NCBI GenBank assembly: GCA_026419835.1
Contig: JAOAKQ010000002.1
Location: 206,015-270,014, forward strand
Source: Sulfolobales archaeon
GTDB lineage: Archaea; Thermoproteota; Thermoprotei_A; Sulfolobales; NBVN01
Direction: 5' to 3'
DNA: 64,000 nucleotides
The notes under the pieces are model-generated. The model was not told the DNA's origin. It worked only from the letters and a program-made list of their open reading frames with translations, and searched no databases. The stretch's first letter is position 1. Each line of letters starts with the position of its first letter. Positions 8,302 to 16,729 of this stretch are shown here, one piece after another. The translations under genes were made by a program, and so were the position numbers.

Positions 8302-10452
8302 GTGCGAGCTTGGTGGTGTTTTGAGTGGGTGATGTGCTTGACCGAAGCTCTAGTCATTGAAAGAGGTAGGATCGGGTTAATATCGAAAGTGATTCTCACT
8401 ATTGGTGTACTAGTGACTTCTTATGAGATAGCGGTAGTTATGGGTTTAAACTTCGCTCTATACACCATCGCGAGAAACTTGGGGGCGGAGCTCAGGTTCT
8501 TACTCGACGTTCCGGATATACAGCAGAGCATGGCATTAGTTCTAGGGTTGGTTATGGCCGTAGCTTTCCTGATATACCCCGCTCGAAGAAGCACTCCACC
8601 AGCTAGAATACCTGTCTACGATTACGCACTTGCTTCTACAGCCTTTCTATCTATGTTCTACTTAGCGCTAGTATACCCATCGGTAGTTAGGACAGGCTAC
8701 GTTGAAGCTACGGTAGCTAACGTATTGATACCTACTGTAGCCATAGTCCTACTTCTAGAAGCTGCGAGAAGAACTCTAGGAGTGGCTCTACCAGCTATAG
8801 CGGCAGCAATCCTATTCTTGGGCTACGTGTTTAAGGGATTCAACATTAGGCACCTAGTTAACCACATGTACTTCGCGAGAGAAGGTATATTCTCAACACC
8901 TCTCTTCGTAATGGTTTCCTACGTATTTGCTTTCGTCTTCTTCGGCTCCGTACTCGAGAAGATCGGTGTAGGTGAGTACATAACTAAGTTCGTAATGTCT
9001 CTCGTAGGGCATAAGTGGGGAGGACCCGCGAAAACGGCTGTAGTAGCTAGCGCTCTCATGGGGACCATATCCGGGAGCTCTGTTGCCAACGTCTTAACCA
9101 CGGGGACGTTTACGATACCGCTCATGAAGAAAGCTGGCTACCCACCGGAGATCGCTGGTGCTGTAGAACCAGCTGCGTCTACGGGCGGTCAGCTAATGCC
9201 GCCTATTATGGGTGCGGCAGCCTTCGTCATGGCACAGTTTCTCGGTAGACCCTATAGAGACATAATAATAGCGGCAGCACTACCGGCCATCCTATACTTT
9301 ACCTCGATCTACGTCTTCGTAGATAGGTTAACTAAGAAGCTCGATGTGAAGCCTCTAAGTAGGAAAGAGCTACCTTCTTTCAGAGATTTAGTGGGGGGAA
9401 TGTACATGCTCAGCCCGATACCTCTCATTACGTATCTACTTCTCGCAGGTTTAGAACCTCAGTACAGTGCTTTAGGGTCTATCGGAGCGGCCGTAGCCTC
9501 TGCTTGGATATATCAGAGAGGAGTTCCTAAGCTAACTAAGGCCTTAGCTGTTGCGTCCGTAGTTCTAGTGGCTGTGGCCGGGTTTCTCCTCGGACTACCA
9601 GTGAGTACAGCCATATTTATGTCTGGTGCTGGCGCTTTAGCTATTGCGGTAGTTCTTGGAGCACTGCTGAGAGGTGGGAGGAAACTGGCTAAAGCCGTTG
9701 TAGATTCCTTCGATACGACAATTCGAAGTACTACTACGATATTTCTAGCTGCCTCGTGCGCCGGTCTAATTCAGGGAACTTTAACGCTGACTGGTTGGGC
9801 TACCGAAATCGGTTACAGACTTGTAGATATCTCTGGAGGAAACCTATTTATCCTCATGCTAACGGCTATGTCTATAAGTCTAGTACTAGGAATGGGAGTG
9901 CCTACAACAGCTAACTACATCATAACTTCAACTATAGTCGGGGTACCTATGGCTAGAGCTATACATCAAATAACCGGAATAGATATGGAAGCTTCTAAGC
10001 TTGTCGCGCACATGTTCGTTTTCTACTTCGGGATCATAGCGGACCTAACTCCTCCGGTAGCCCTGGCTTCGTACGCGGGATCTCTCCTGGCGAAATCCGA
10101 TTTCTGGAAAACGGCGCTTAATGCTACTAAGTTAGCGATAGCTGGCTACCTAGTTCCATACATCTTCACTCTCAACCCGACGATCCTAATTCTAACTGCG
10201 AGCACCTGGACCTTAGAGTCTGCGTACAGCCTTCTCTACGGACTAGCTAGCTCTGCTCTATCTCTACTTCTTTTAAGTGCCGGCGTAGTTGGCTGGCACG
10301 CCTCTCCACTGGGAGTTACTCAGAGAGTACTATTCGTGGTACTAGGGCTTATGCTACTACTACCTATATCTCTTCGAGAACTCACAACTATATCGGCAGC
10401 AGCCACCTACGTAGCTCTCTACATCTACAACCGGCGGAGAGCGGTCGCCTAA
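8302..10452 (+). CDS. TRAP transporter fused permease (4TM/12TM, TAXI type)
   Basis: A 716-aa integral membrane protein with many hydrophobic segments and the TRAP large-subunit signatures 'GSSVANVLTTGTFTIPLMKKAGYPPEIAGAVEPAASTGGQLMPPIMGAAAF' and 'LGMGVPTTANYIITSTIVGVPM'. Its length and single chain match the fused DctQM (4TM-12TM) permeases that work with TAXI solute receptors, usually for C4-dicarboxylates, glutamate or related acids, using an ion gradient. No receptor gene lies nearby. The start is uncertain: in-frame GTG 8302, GTG 8329, ATG 8332 and TTG 8338; 'gggtgatg' just before 8338 makes a later start plausible. Confidence 0.92.
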   Translation: MRAWWCFEWVMCLTEALVIERGRIGLISKVILTIGVLVTSYEIAVVMGLNFALYTIARNLGAELRFLLDVPDIQQSMALVLGLVMAVAFLIYPARRSTPPARIPVYDYALASTAFLSMFYLALVYPSVVRTGYVEATVANVLIPTVAIVLLLEAARRTLGVALPAIAAAILFLGYVFKGFNIRHLVNHMYFAREGIFSTPLFVMVSYVFAFVFFGSVLEKIGVGEYITKFVMSLVGHKWGGPAKTAVVASALMGTISGSSVANVLTTGTFTIPLMKKAGYPPEIAGAVEPAASTGGQLMPPIMGAAAFVMAQFLGRPYRDIIIAAALPAILYFTSIYVFVDRLTKKLDVKPLSRKELPSFRDLVGGMYMLSPIPLITYLLLAGLEPQYSALGSIGAAVASAWIYQRGVPKLTKALAVASVVLVAVAGFLLGLPVSTAIFMSGAGALAIAVVLGALLRGGRKLAKAVVDSFDTTIRSTTTIFLAASCAGLIQGTLTLTGWATEIGYRLVDISGGNLFILMLTAMSISLVLGMGVPTTANYIITSTIVGVPMARAIHQITGIDMEASKLVAHMFVFYFGIIADLTPPVALASYAGSLLAKSDFWKTALNATKLAIAGYLVPYIFTLNPTILILTASTWTLESAYSLLYGLASSALSLLLLSAGVVGWHASPLGVTQRVLFVVLGLMLLLPISLRELTTISAAATYVALYIYNRRRAVA

Positions 10453-10998
10453 GAAAGTTAAACCCCGGCACAGTAGCTGCGCACGTAATACCGTAGCGAA
10501 AAGCACTACACTGGCCTCAGCACTATCGAAGAATCCACAGAGTGGCTGAACTTCGGGGAGGTGGTGTTGAAGCACTAAATAGAGTACGTAGCTAAGGAGC
10601 TCAAGCCGCACAAGTAGAAGTAGGAAACCACTGGCAGCCCCCAACAAGCACATACTAGTGGCTCCAGGCAGTCTACTCATAGCTAATAGAGTAGTAAATG
10701 CTGTGTCTATCTAAAATAACTCAACACGCACCAAAGCAAAGAATCTAAACGCTGCTCACCGAATTACGTCCTCCCCGAACTTCACTTCATCTTCGTAAAT
10801 CTCGTTCCACGAAGAACTAACCTCCTCTTAAACACCGCACCCCAGAAATCCGCTTTTCCTTCGAAGGTGGCTCCTTTTACTTGTCCGGGATTTTAGCTCG
10901 TTCTTCTCTCTCCATGTGACTAGATTTCTACTTCCCGCTGTTTATGTGTGGTAGGTTTGCGAGGTTGATTGCGGATTCTACCTACTTGACTTCGTGTG
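10453..10998. other. Non-coding or decayed region between TRAP permease and Lon-like protease
   Basis: About 545 bp without a convincing intact gene. It lies between convergent genes. The listed minus ORF at 10360-10680 overlaps the TRAP 3' end and looks like a shadow. A near-perfect inverted match (14 of 15 bases) links 'tgaacttcggggagg' at about 10549 with the reverse complement of bases around 10771-10785, both encoding FGE-like ends of short broken frames. Together with the pentapeptide-like fragment this suggests remnants of former genes. Confidence 0.4.
10782..10892 (-). pseudogene. Fragment of a pentapeptide-repeat-like protein
   Basis: A short minus-strand open stretch bounded by stops encodes 36 residues containing 'GATFEGKADFWGAVF'. 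That spacing (A-T-F-x-G, A-D-F-x-G, A-V-F) is the pattern of the pentapeptide-repeat class with GATFxGxADF units. It has no start codon and ends after about three repeats, so if real it is a remnant. A second stop-bounded piece just upstream (AINLANL) has a similar look. Short length makes a chance match possible. Confidence 0.25.
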
Positions 10999-13044
10999 CT
11001 ACTGCTCTGTAGGGTGTTGGGGGTTGGTGTGTGAGTTAGTGGCGGTGCGGGTTTTCTTCGGAGTGCGCGCTGTAGTTATGATTGCGGTGAGAAGTAGTCC
11101 TATTAAGGTCCCTATTCCTAGGTAGAGTACTGGTTCTACTAGTGTACTACTCTGTGTTATAGTGCGGTAAGCGGTTACGGTTCTCTCGCTAACTACGTCG
11201 CCACCCCTCTTCTCTTCATCTGAAGAGACCTGCCCGCCCGCTCTAGGTGCTTCGTACTCGCTTCTCTCCCTTAGAGAATCTGCGTAGAACGATGCTAGAG
11301 CGGATACTCTAGTGAGTGTGTAGATTTTTGAGATAGCTGATTCGTTCTGCGTAGCGGCGAGCTCTAGGTAGAGAACTAGGCTTATCGGAGTGCAGTCTCT
11401 TAGTGGCTCCAGCCCTAACTCCATACCTATAGCTCTACCTAGAGCAGCTATCGTGCTGTTCACATCCTGAGTAAACATGGAGACTAGAGTAGCGTACCCG
11501 TAGGCTAGCGCGTCAACTCCGAGAGATAGCCTATCTAGAGGTATCGCAGACCTCTCCATCAGCTCTACTCTAGTAACCATCTCGCTGTACGTAGCGGTAG
11601 GTACTCTGATCCGTTCTTGGAAGGAGATTACGTATGCGTAGATGTTGTAAACTAAGTTCTCGACGACCACGGTCGAGTACTCCAAGTACTTCGGGTCTAG
11701 AGTACAGCAAGCACCGCTCTCGGAGTCTTCGAGAAGTAGGAGACTCCAAAGCTCCGCAGTTATCGCTCTAGATTCCGCTACCGCTAGGTAGTACGTGAGT
11801 CTATCTATGCGTGATTCCGAGGTAGACTTGTTTAGGTAGAGTAGAGCCTCGTACGCCCTGCTGAGAGTAGCTATCGCTACGTCCAGACTTTGAAGGCAGA
11901 GCGTGCCGGACGCTGCGAACCGGTCGTGGACGAGTCTTACGACATCCTTCACTCTACTTTCAATACCTCTTCCTATAGCGTTCAGAGTCTCCGTGCTTTC
12001 TAGACCTTTAAGTAGGTAGAGTCTCCACAGGGAGTTTATGAGGACTTGGAAGTACGTTGATGCGGCGGAGTAGAGGTACCTCTGCTCGTACAGACCGTCG
12101 GCGCGGTTGAGGAGGCGGTGGACCTCGCTCTCTATATCTTTTACAATACTTTCGAGACTAGCTCTTAGAGGTCTAGGTAGGGAGCTCATCGCAGATTCCT
12201 TAATAGAATCACCGGACTCCACGGCTTCCAGGACTCTAGCTCGGAGTGCTTCGGACCAGGACCTCACCCGCCGCTCGAGTACCGTAATGTTGTAGATGGT
12301 TGCGGTTCTTTCAGCTGGTTCTGGAGGTACGTACCTACCGCTAGTAAGTATCTTCAGTGCTTCATGTACTGTGGCAACGGGTACTACCTCAACACCGAGT
12401 TCTCTTCCGTAGCTAACTAAGTCCACTACCACGGTTTCAGTAGTGTAGATGGTTACGGGCCCCACAGTTCGAGGAACGGTTACCGTCTCGGTGTACTTGG
12501 TCTGACCGTACGGAACTAGAAAGACCCTGGCCCCGGCCTTCGCAGCTGCTTCTAGCTTCAGTCTCAGCCCGCCAACTGGGGCTACACTACCGTCCGGCAT
12601 GACCATGCCCGTTAGCACCACATCGCTGCGGAGGGGTAGGTCTAGGAGGGCCGCTGCGAAAGCTGCGGCAGTGGCCGCACTAGCGCTAGGACCGCCGACT
12701 ATCGGGGAGCCGGCCTTAATAGAGGCTAGAAAATCGCACGACGCGAATCTAGTACCGGAAACCCGGCTCGCTACTATAGCGGCTATTCTAGTAGATGCCT
12801 GGAGGTCTATGTGGCTCAGCGGCAGGGTCTCCACGTAGACACCGCCACCCCCGGGGCAAACTACCTGAACGCTGAGCTTCGCGGAAACCCCGACGTAGGT
12901 ACCGTTAGGTAGGGATGTGACGGCGACTACGGTCATCTCGCGCTTTCTACTCGCGTAGCCTGTGCTATCAGCTGTATACGCCACTAGAACCGTACTCAAA
13001 ACTACGACCACTAGCAACCCCGAAGCCGCCTTCCGCATACGCAT
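10999..13044 (-). CDS. Membrane-anchored Lon-like serine protease (S16, no ATPase)
   Basis: A 681-aa predicted extracellular protein. Residues 8-24 are a signal peptide; a C-terminal membrane helix (about 638-660) is followed by a Lys/Arg/Thr tail, so the body should face outside. Residues 50-215 resemble the Lon proteolytic domain: 'GGPSASAA' gives the candidate catalytic Ser120 and 'GGLRLKLEAAAKAGA' the candidate Lys163, in the order and spacing of the Lon Ser-Lys dyad. No Walker motifs are present. The remaining ~400 residues are helical and family-specific. This resembles archaeal COG1750-type secreted proteases; substrate unknown. It stands alone, divergent from the YjjX gene. Confidence 0.8.
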   Translation of the reverse strand: MRMRKAASGLLVVVVLSTVLVAYTADSTGYASRKREMTVVAVTSLPNGTYVGVSAKLSVQVVCPGGGGVYVETLPLSHIDLQASTRIAAIVASRVSGTRFASCDFLASIKAGSPIVGGPSASAATAAAFAAALLDLPLRSDVVLTGMVMPDGSVAPVGGLRLKLEAAAKAGARVFLVPYGQTKYTETVTVPRTVGPVTIYTTETVVVDLVSYGRELGVEVVPVATVHEALKILTSGRYVPPEPAERTATIYNITVLERRVRSWSEALRARVLEAVESGDSIKESAMSSLPRPLRASLESIVKDIESEVHRLLNRADGLYEQRYLYSAASTYFQVLINSLWRLYLLKGLESTETLNAIGRGIESRVKDVVRLVHDRFAASGTLCLQSLDVAIATLSRAYEALLYLNKSTSESRIDRLTYYLAVAESRAITAELWSLLLLEDSESGACCTLDPKYLEYSTVVVENLVYNIYAYVISFQERIRVPTATYSEMVTRVELMERSAIPLDRLSLGVDALAYGYATLVSMFTQDVNSTIAALGRAIGMELGLEPLRDCTPISLVLYLELAATQNESAISKIYTLTRVSALASFYADSLRERSEYEAPRAGGQVSSDEEKRGGDVVSERTVTAYRTITQSSTLVEPVLYLGIGTLIGLLLTAIITTARTPKKTRTATNSHTNPQHPTEQ

Positions 13045-13159
13045 ACACCATAACGTGCGAGTACCTCAGAAATATTAAAAACCAGAGAGAGACTGCTACA
13101 AATCCGAGTTAGTACTTAACTTCTGATACATCCGTAATTAAGAGCTTCCTACCTAGGAT

Positions 13160-13717
13160 ATGGGAAGCGCATTGAGAGTGTGCTTAGGTACTCGAAACCC
13201 TAGCAAAATCTCGGGGGTTTCAAGAGCTATAAGCGCAGTATTTGGGAAAGCGGATGTAGTTCCCGTGGAAACGCGCACTCGCATCCCCCCGCAGCCTATG
13301 GGTTTAAGTGTGGTTATAGAGGGTGCCAGACGTAGAGCTATCGCAGCCTTCAGAGAAGTTGGTGAGTGCGACATAGGTATCGGTATTGAAGCGGGTCTCT
13401 ACTTATTGAAGGACCGGGTTTTCGACGTTCAAGTAGCTTACGTAGTGACAGCTGACGGATCTGAATCCTTCGGTCTCTCACCGTCTTTTATAGTGCCCGA
13501 CTCGTTCGTGAAATCGCTAGTTCTTGGGGAAACGAGAGAACTTGATGAAGTGGTTTATAGAGAGCTCGGAGTTAGTGATGTAGGAAGTTGCGGAGGCTTA
13601 ATAAAGATGCTCACAAACTCCGTAGTTACTCGTGAAGATCTAACGTACTACGCTACTTTAATGGCCTTAGTGCCACTCATCAATAGAGAAAGATACCTAG
13701 CTGAGTTGGAGCGCTAG
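13160..13717 (+). CDS. Inosine/xanthosine triphosphatase (YjjX/DUF84 family)
   Basis: House-cleaning nucleotide phosphatase that removes non-canonical ITP/XTP. The 185-aa protein shows the family N-terminus 'VCLGTRNPSKISGVSRAI', the central 'DIGIGIEAGLYLLKDRVFDVQVAYVV' and the C-terminal 'SCGGLIKMLTNSVVTREDL', which closely match YjjX/DUF84 proteins. Full length. It converges on acdA, overlapping that gene's stop by 4 bp. Confident on family, specificity by homology. Confidence 0.9.
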   Translation: MGSALRVCLGTRNPSKISGVSRAISAVFGKADVVPVETRTRIPPQPMGLSVVIEGARRRAIAAFREVGECDIGIGIEAGLYLLKDRVFDVQVAYVVTADGSESFGLSPSFIVPDSFVKSLVLGETRELDEVVYRELGVSDVGSCGGLIKMLTNSVVTREDLTYYATLMALVPLINRERYLAELER

Positions 13718-15132
13718 CTTAGCGAACGCTCCCTCCTAGTTAGGTACTCTCTATACTTTCTGTATCTGAGTTGTGCCGCTAGCGAGTGCGCAGCTCTCTC
13801 GGGAGTTGGGTAGGCTGGTATCTTCATGTTTGTGAGGTACTTAATTGCTTCGTACGCTTCAAGACCTCCTATAATAGCGACAGACAGCGGCTTCCTCACA
13901 CCCACCTCATCTACAGCTCTAGTGATTGCCTTAGCTACTCCTACGGGACTGGTTAGCGCTGTGTGGCAGTAGAGCACTAGAACTGCGTCTATTCCGGGGT
14001 TTTGAAGAGCTGTCTTCACGGATTTGTAGTACCAGTCTTCCGGGGCCATCCCGGTTAGGTCGACCGGGTTAGCTAGTGAAGCAAACGGTGGCAGTATTTT
14101 CTTAACTTCATCAACGAAATCCTGCGGCGGCTTCTCCAGGTATATCCCATCGTCAGCTAGGGTATCACTTGCCTGCACACCGGCTCCACCACCATTCGTT
14201 ATCACTACGACTCTATCGCCAGGAGGAAGCGGATTCCAGGACAGGGTCTTCACGAAATCGAATGCTTCCTCAACACTCTTAACCGATAAAATTCCGCTCT
14301 GCTTGAAGGCCGATTCGTACAGTGCTACGTTACCCGCTAAACTACCTGTGTGACTAGCGGCCGCTCTAGCACCAGCTTCAGTTCTACCAGATTTAATTAC
14401 GACTACGGGCTTCTTCATCGAGATCTTGGAGGCTGAGTTCACGAATCTCCTACCGTCGCTCACACCCTCCATGTATATTAGAACCACCGATGTGTTCGGG
14501 TCCTCATCGAAGAACTCCAGGAGGTCCGCATCGTCTATATCTGACTTATTGCCGACGCTCACTATAGATGAGATCCCTATACCTTCGAGTATAGTGGAAC
14601 CCATGAGAGCTATACCTAGAGCTCCACTCTGAGTAATGAAAGCTACGTTACCAGGTATTACGTCTCTAGGTCCGAACGTTGCGTTAAGTCTCGCAGGTGT
14701 GTATACGTAGCCGAATATGTTCGGTCCTAGAACTCTCATACCGTGTCTTCTAGCTCTTCTAACGAGCTCGTTCTCAAGTTCTACATTTCCTATCTCCTTG
14801 AAGCCGGAAGCTATGACTACGGCGTGCTTAACACCGGCTTTACCCGCATCATCTATGACGTCCGGTACTTTAACGTTCGGAACCGATACTACCACAACAT
14901 CTACCTTACCTGAGACAGTCGATACAGCTGGGTACGATTTCAACCCCATTACATCGCTAACTGAGGGATTAACTGGGTATATGCTCCCTCTGTAGCCGTA
15001 CTCAACTATGTTCTTCAGAATTATGTGACCGATCTTAGTTGGATCCCTAGACGCTCCCACCACAGCTATTCCTCTAGGGTTAAACAGGTCTTTTAGGTTA
15101 CTCACAGCTACGCACCTAAGATAGTTTCGCAC
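13714..15132 (-). CDS. acdA: Acetate-CoA ligase (ADP-forming), alpha subunit
   Basis: Alpha chain of ADP-forming acyl-CoA synthetase, which makes ATP from acyl-CoA during peptide or sugar fermentation in hyperthermophilic archaea. The 472-aa protein has the CoA-binding Rossmann domain first ('GIAVVGASRDPTKIGH', about 19-34), then succinyl-CoA-ligase-like domains with the phosphohistidine loop 'AAASHTGSLAG'. It lacks the ATP-grasp beta domain, so it needs a separate beta subunit that is not in this window. The track start is a GTG at 15132; a second GTG at 15105 ('VSNLKDLFNPRG') with 'taggtg' upstream fits the usual N-terminus better. Confidence 0.92.
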   Translation of the reverse strand: MRNYLRCVAVSNLKDLFNPRGIAVVGASRDPTKIGHIILKNIVEYGYRGSIYPVNPSVSDVMGLKSYPAVSTVSGKVDVVVVSVPNVKVPDVIDDAGKAGVKHAVVIASGFKEIGNVELENELVRRARRHGMRVLGPNIFGYVYTPARLNATFGPRDVIPGNVAFITQSGALGIALMGSTILEGIGISSIVSVGNKSDIDDADLLEFFDEDPNTSVVLIYMEGVSDGRRFVNSASKISMKKPVVVIKSGRTEAGARAAASHTGSLAGNVALYESAFKQSGILSVKSVEEAFDFVKTLSWNPLPPGDRVVVITNGGGAGVQASDTLADDGIYLEKPPQDFVDEVKKILPPFASLANPVDLTGMAPEDWYYKSVKTALQNPGIDAVLVLYCHTALTSPVGVAKAITRAVDEVGVRKPLSVAIIGGLEAYEAIKYLTNMKIPAYPTPERAAHSLAAQLRYRKYREYLTRRERSLS

Positions 15133-15349
15133 TAATTATTAAAGCACCTACTCCGCACTAGCACACTAGAGAACACTGAACTTCGAAGTTCGTGTAGCTA
15201 CGCGAGAGCTACCGCCCCAGCTACCTGCTTCCACGACTCTTCAAATACTGACCGCTTCGCCGAGCTTCTTCACTTAACTCACGTACCGTGGGAGAACTGT
15301 AGTAGCTTATGTATAGGAAAAAACTAGGGCTGACTAATTTTAGGCCGAG

Positions 15350-16522
15350 TTATTTAATGAACTTCATTACAGCTATCGATGCTAGCAACATTATAGCTAC
15401 TACGATTAGGGCTATCTGCATGGTGTTAGATATATCGGAAATTCTCGATGCCAGCTCTTTCTGAGATTTCGCTAACTCAGCAACGTTTTTATCTAGAGTT
15501 CCTATCCTACCAGCGAGATCGTTTAGAGCGGCTTCAGTGGCCTTCCTATTTGCTTCAGCCATAGACTTCAGCACGCTATCTACGCTTTTAGCTAGAGTTG
15601 AGAGACTCTCATCTATTTTCTTAGAGTAGTCCTCCATATGTCTAGCAAGAGCTGAAACAGCGTCCATAGACCTCTTCGAGACGTCTTCAAGTCCTTTCTC
15701 TAGTTGAGCTATAGTCGTAGCTAAAGTCTTAGATAAATCTTCAACCGATCTTATTGTCTGAGTGAGAGAACCTTCGAGAAGCGAAATCCTGCTCTCGATA
15801 GTTCCGTATCTTATAGCGAGAGTGCTTATTATTCTACCCTCTAGAGATGATAATGATGCGAGCGCCTCTCTATATAGAGACAATGCTTCATCTACCTCAC
15901 CGTAGAGGTCTAGTCTCTCCGAGGCTCCCGCGATGGTGCCTTCAATCACTGAAAGCTCTTTCATGTACCCAGAGATATCGACACCTAGTGCCGATGCTAG
16001 TGTTACTACAGCTCTTACTCTTTCGAGGGCTATCATAACTTCAGTTCTAGCTAGTAGTACTGGACGGTGGTCAGCTATCTCTAGTGCGATATCTCTAACA
16101 AGAGTAAAGTCTACGCCGGCAGCTCTGCCAGCTATATCAATTCTTAAAGTACCTTTACCAGTAAACATCGCTTCAGGAACCGGAACTCTAACTAGAGCTA
16201 GGAACTGAATGATGTATTCAACATCATCTACCTTAATTGTCGTTGGCGAGATGAGCTCTACCAAGGTAAGTGGCATACTCAAAGTAAGTCCGGCGGTAAG
16301 TGTAGCGGTAGCTCTAGTTAGAGTCGGTCTAGCTGGAGTATCTCCAGTGTATATGTAAGCTACTACTTCAACCCACTGATATCCTCTATATACTACGGTT
16401 CTACTAACATCCAGCTTTACAACACCGATGCGCTTTTGAGCTGATACTGGTAGCACAGCAACTGATAGAACGATTACTGTTAGCACTAGGTAGACTAAGT
16501 ACCTATATTTCAAGGTTGCCAC
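15350..16522 (-). CDS. Surface protein: signal peptide, beta domain, coiled coil, C-terminal anchor
   Basis: A 390-aa protein with a signal peptide (residues 9-28, 'LVYLVLTVIVLSVAVLPVSAQ'), a beta-rich region (30-150), a long helical part from about 160 to 365 with heptad-like runs ('IAQLEKGLEDVSKRSMDAVSAL', 'LAGRIGTLDKNVAELAKSQKELASRISDI') and a C-terminal membrane helix (about 368-387) ending FIK. That layout, an ectodomain raised on a coiled-coil stalk above a C-terminal anchor, resembles crenarchaeal S-layer stalk proteins such as SlaB. I recognise architecture only, not sequence family. It stands alone between acdA and the 53-aa ORF. Confidence 0.75.
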   Translation of the reverse strand: MATLKYRYLVYLVLTVIVLSVAVLPVSAQKRIGVVKLDVSRTVVYRGYQWVEVVAYIYTGDTPARPTLTRATATLTAGLTLSMPLTLVELISPTTIKVDDVEYIIQFLALVRVPVPEAMFTGKGTLRIDIAGRAAGVDFTLVRDIALEIADHRPVLLARTEVMIALERVRAVVTLASALGVDISGYMKELSVIEGTIAGASERLDLYGEVDEALSLYREALASLSSLEGRIISTLAIRYGTIESRISLLEGSLTQTIRSVEDLSKTLATTIAQLEKGLEDVSKRSMDAVSALARHMEDYSKKIDESLSTLAKSVDSVLKSMAEANRKATEAALNDLAGRIGTLDKNVAELAKSQKELASRISDISNTMQIALIVVAIMLLASIAVMKFIK

Positions 16523-16567
16523 CAGTACTGCATCTAGCTAAAGCTTATAAACTTTTACATGAAACAT

Positions 16568-16729
16568 TCAAGAGAATGTCTCTTTAAATACGGCGTTCTT
16601 AGAGTGCTGTTGATGAAGTTTGAGAGCGTTCTCTATCGAGACGGGATTCAGCCAGATTCTACCTACTCCTCTACTTAGGTAAGTGGCGTACGTGGGCCTG
16701 ATGCAGATGTGTATTTCTGCGAAATCTAT
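16568..16729 (-). CDS. 53-aa unknown protein, probable ATA start, coupled to Ino1
   Basis: Not in the ORF track. Downstream of inositol-phosphate synthase an open frame encodes 'DFAEIHICIRPTYATYLSRG' and continues to a TGA at 16568. Its arginines use only AGA/AGG and codon choice matches neighbours, so it looks coding. No ATG, GTG or TTG exists in frame after the preceding stop; an ATA at 16729 overlaps the Ino1 TAG stop as ATAG, the arrangement used in coupled gene pairs. No Shine-Dalgarno is evident. The product has one Cys and no membrane segment; I do not recognise it. Confidence 0.5.
   Translation of the reverse strand: MDFAEIHICIRPTYATYLSRGVGRIWLNPVSIENALKLHQQHSKNAVFKETFS

Noticed and set aside
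8241-8324. 27-codon ORF before the TRAP permease
   Set aside because: Has a weak 'aaggt' upstream but is too short and has no family resemblance; could be a leader peptide, not supportable.
10360-10680. 106-aa minus-strand ORF at the TRAP 3' end
   Set aside because: Overlaps 93 bp of TRAP coding sequence, has no recognisable domain, and most of its hydrophobicity comes from the antisense of a membrane protein; region otherwise looks decayed.
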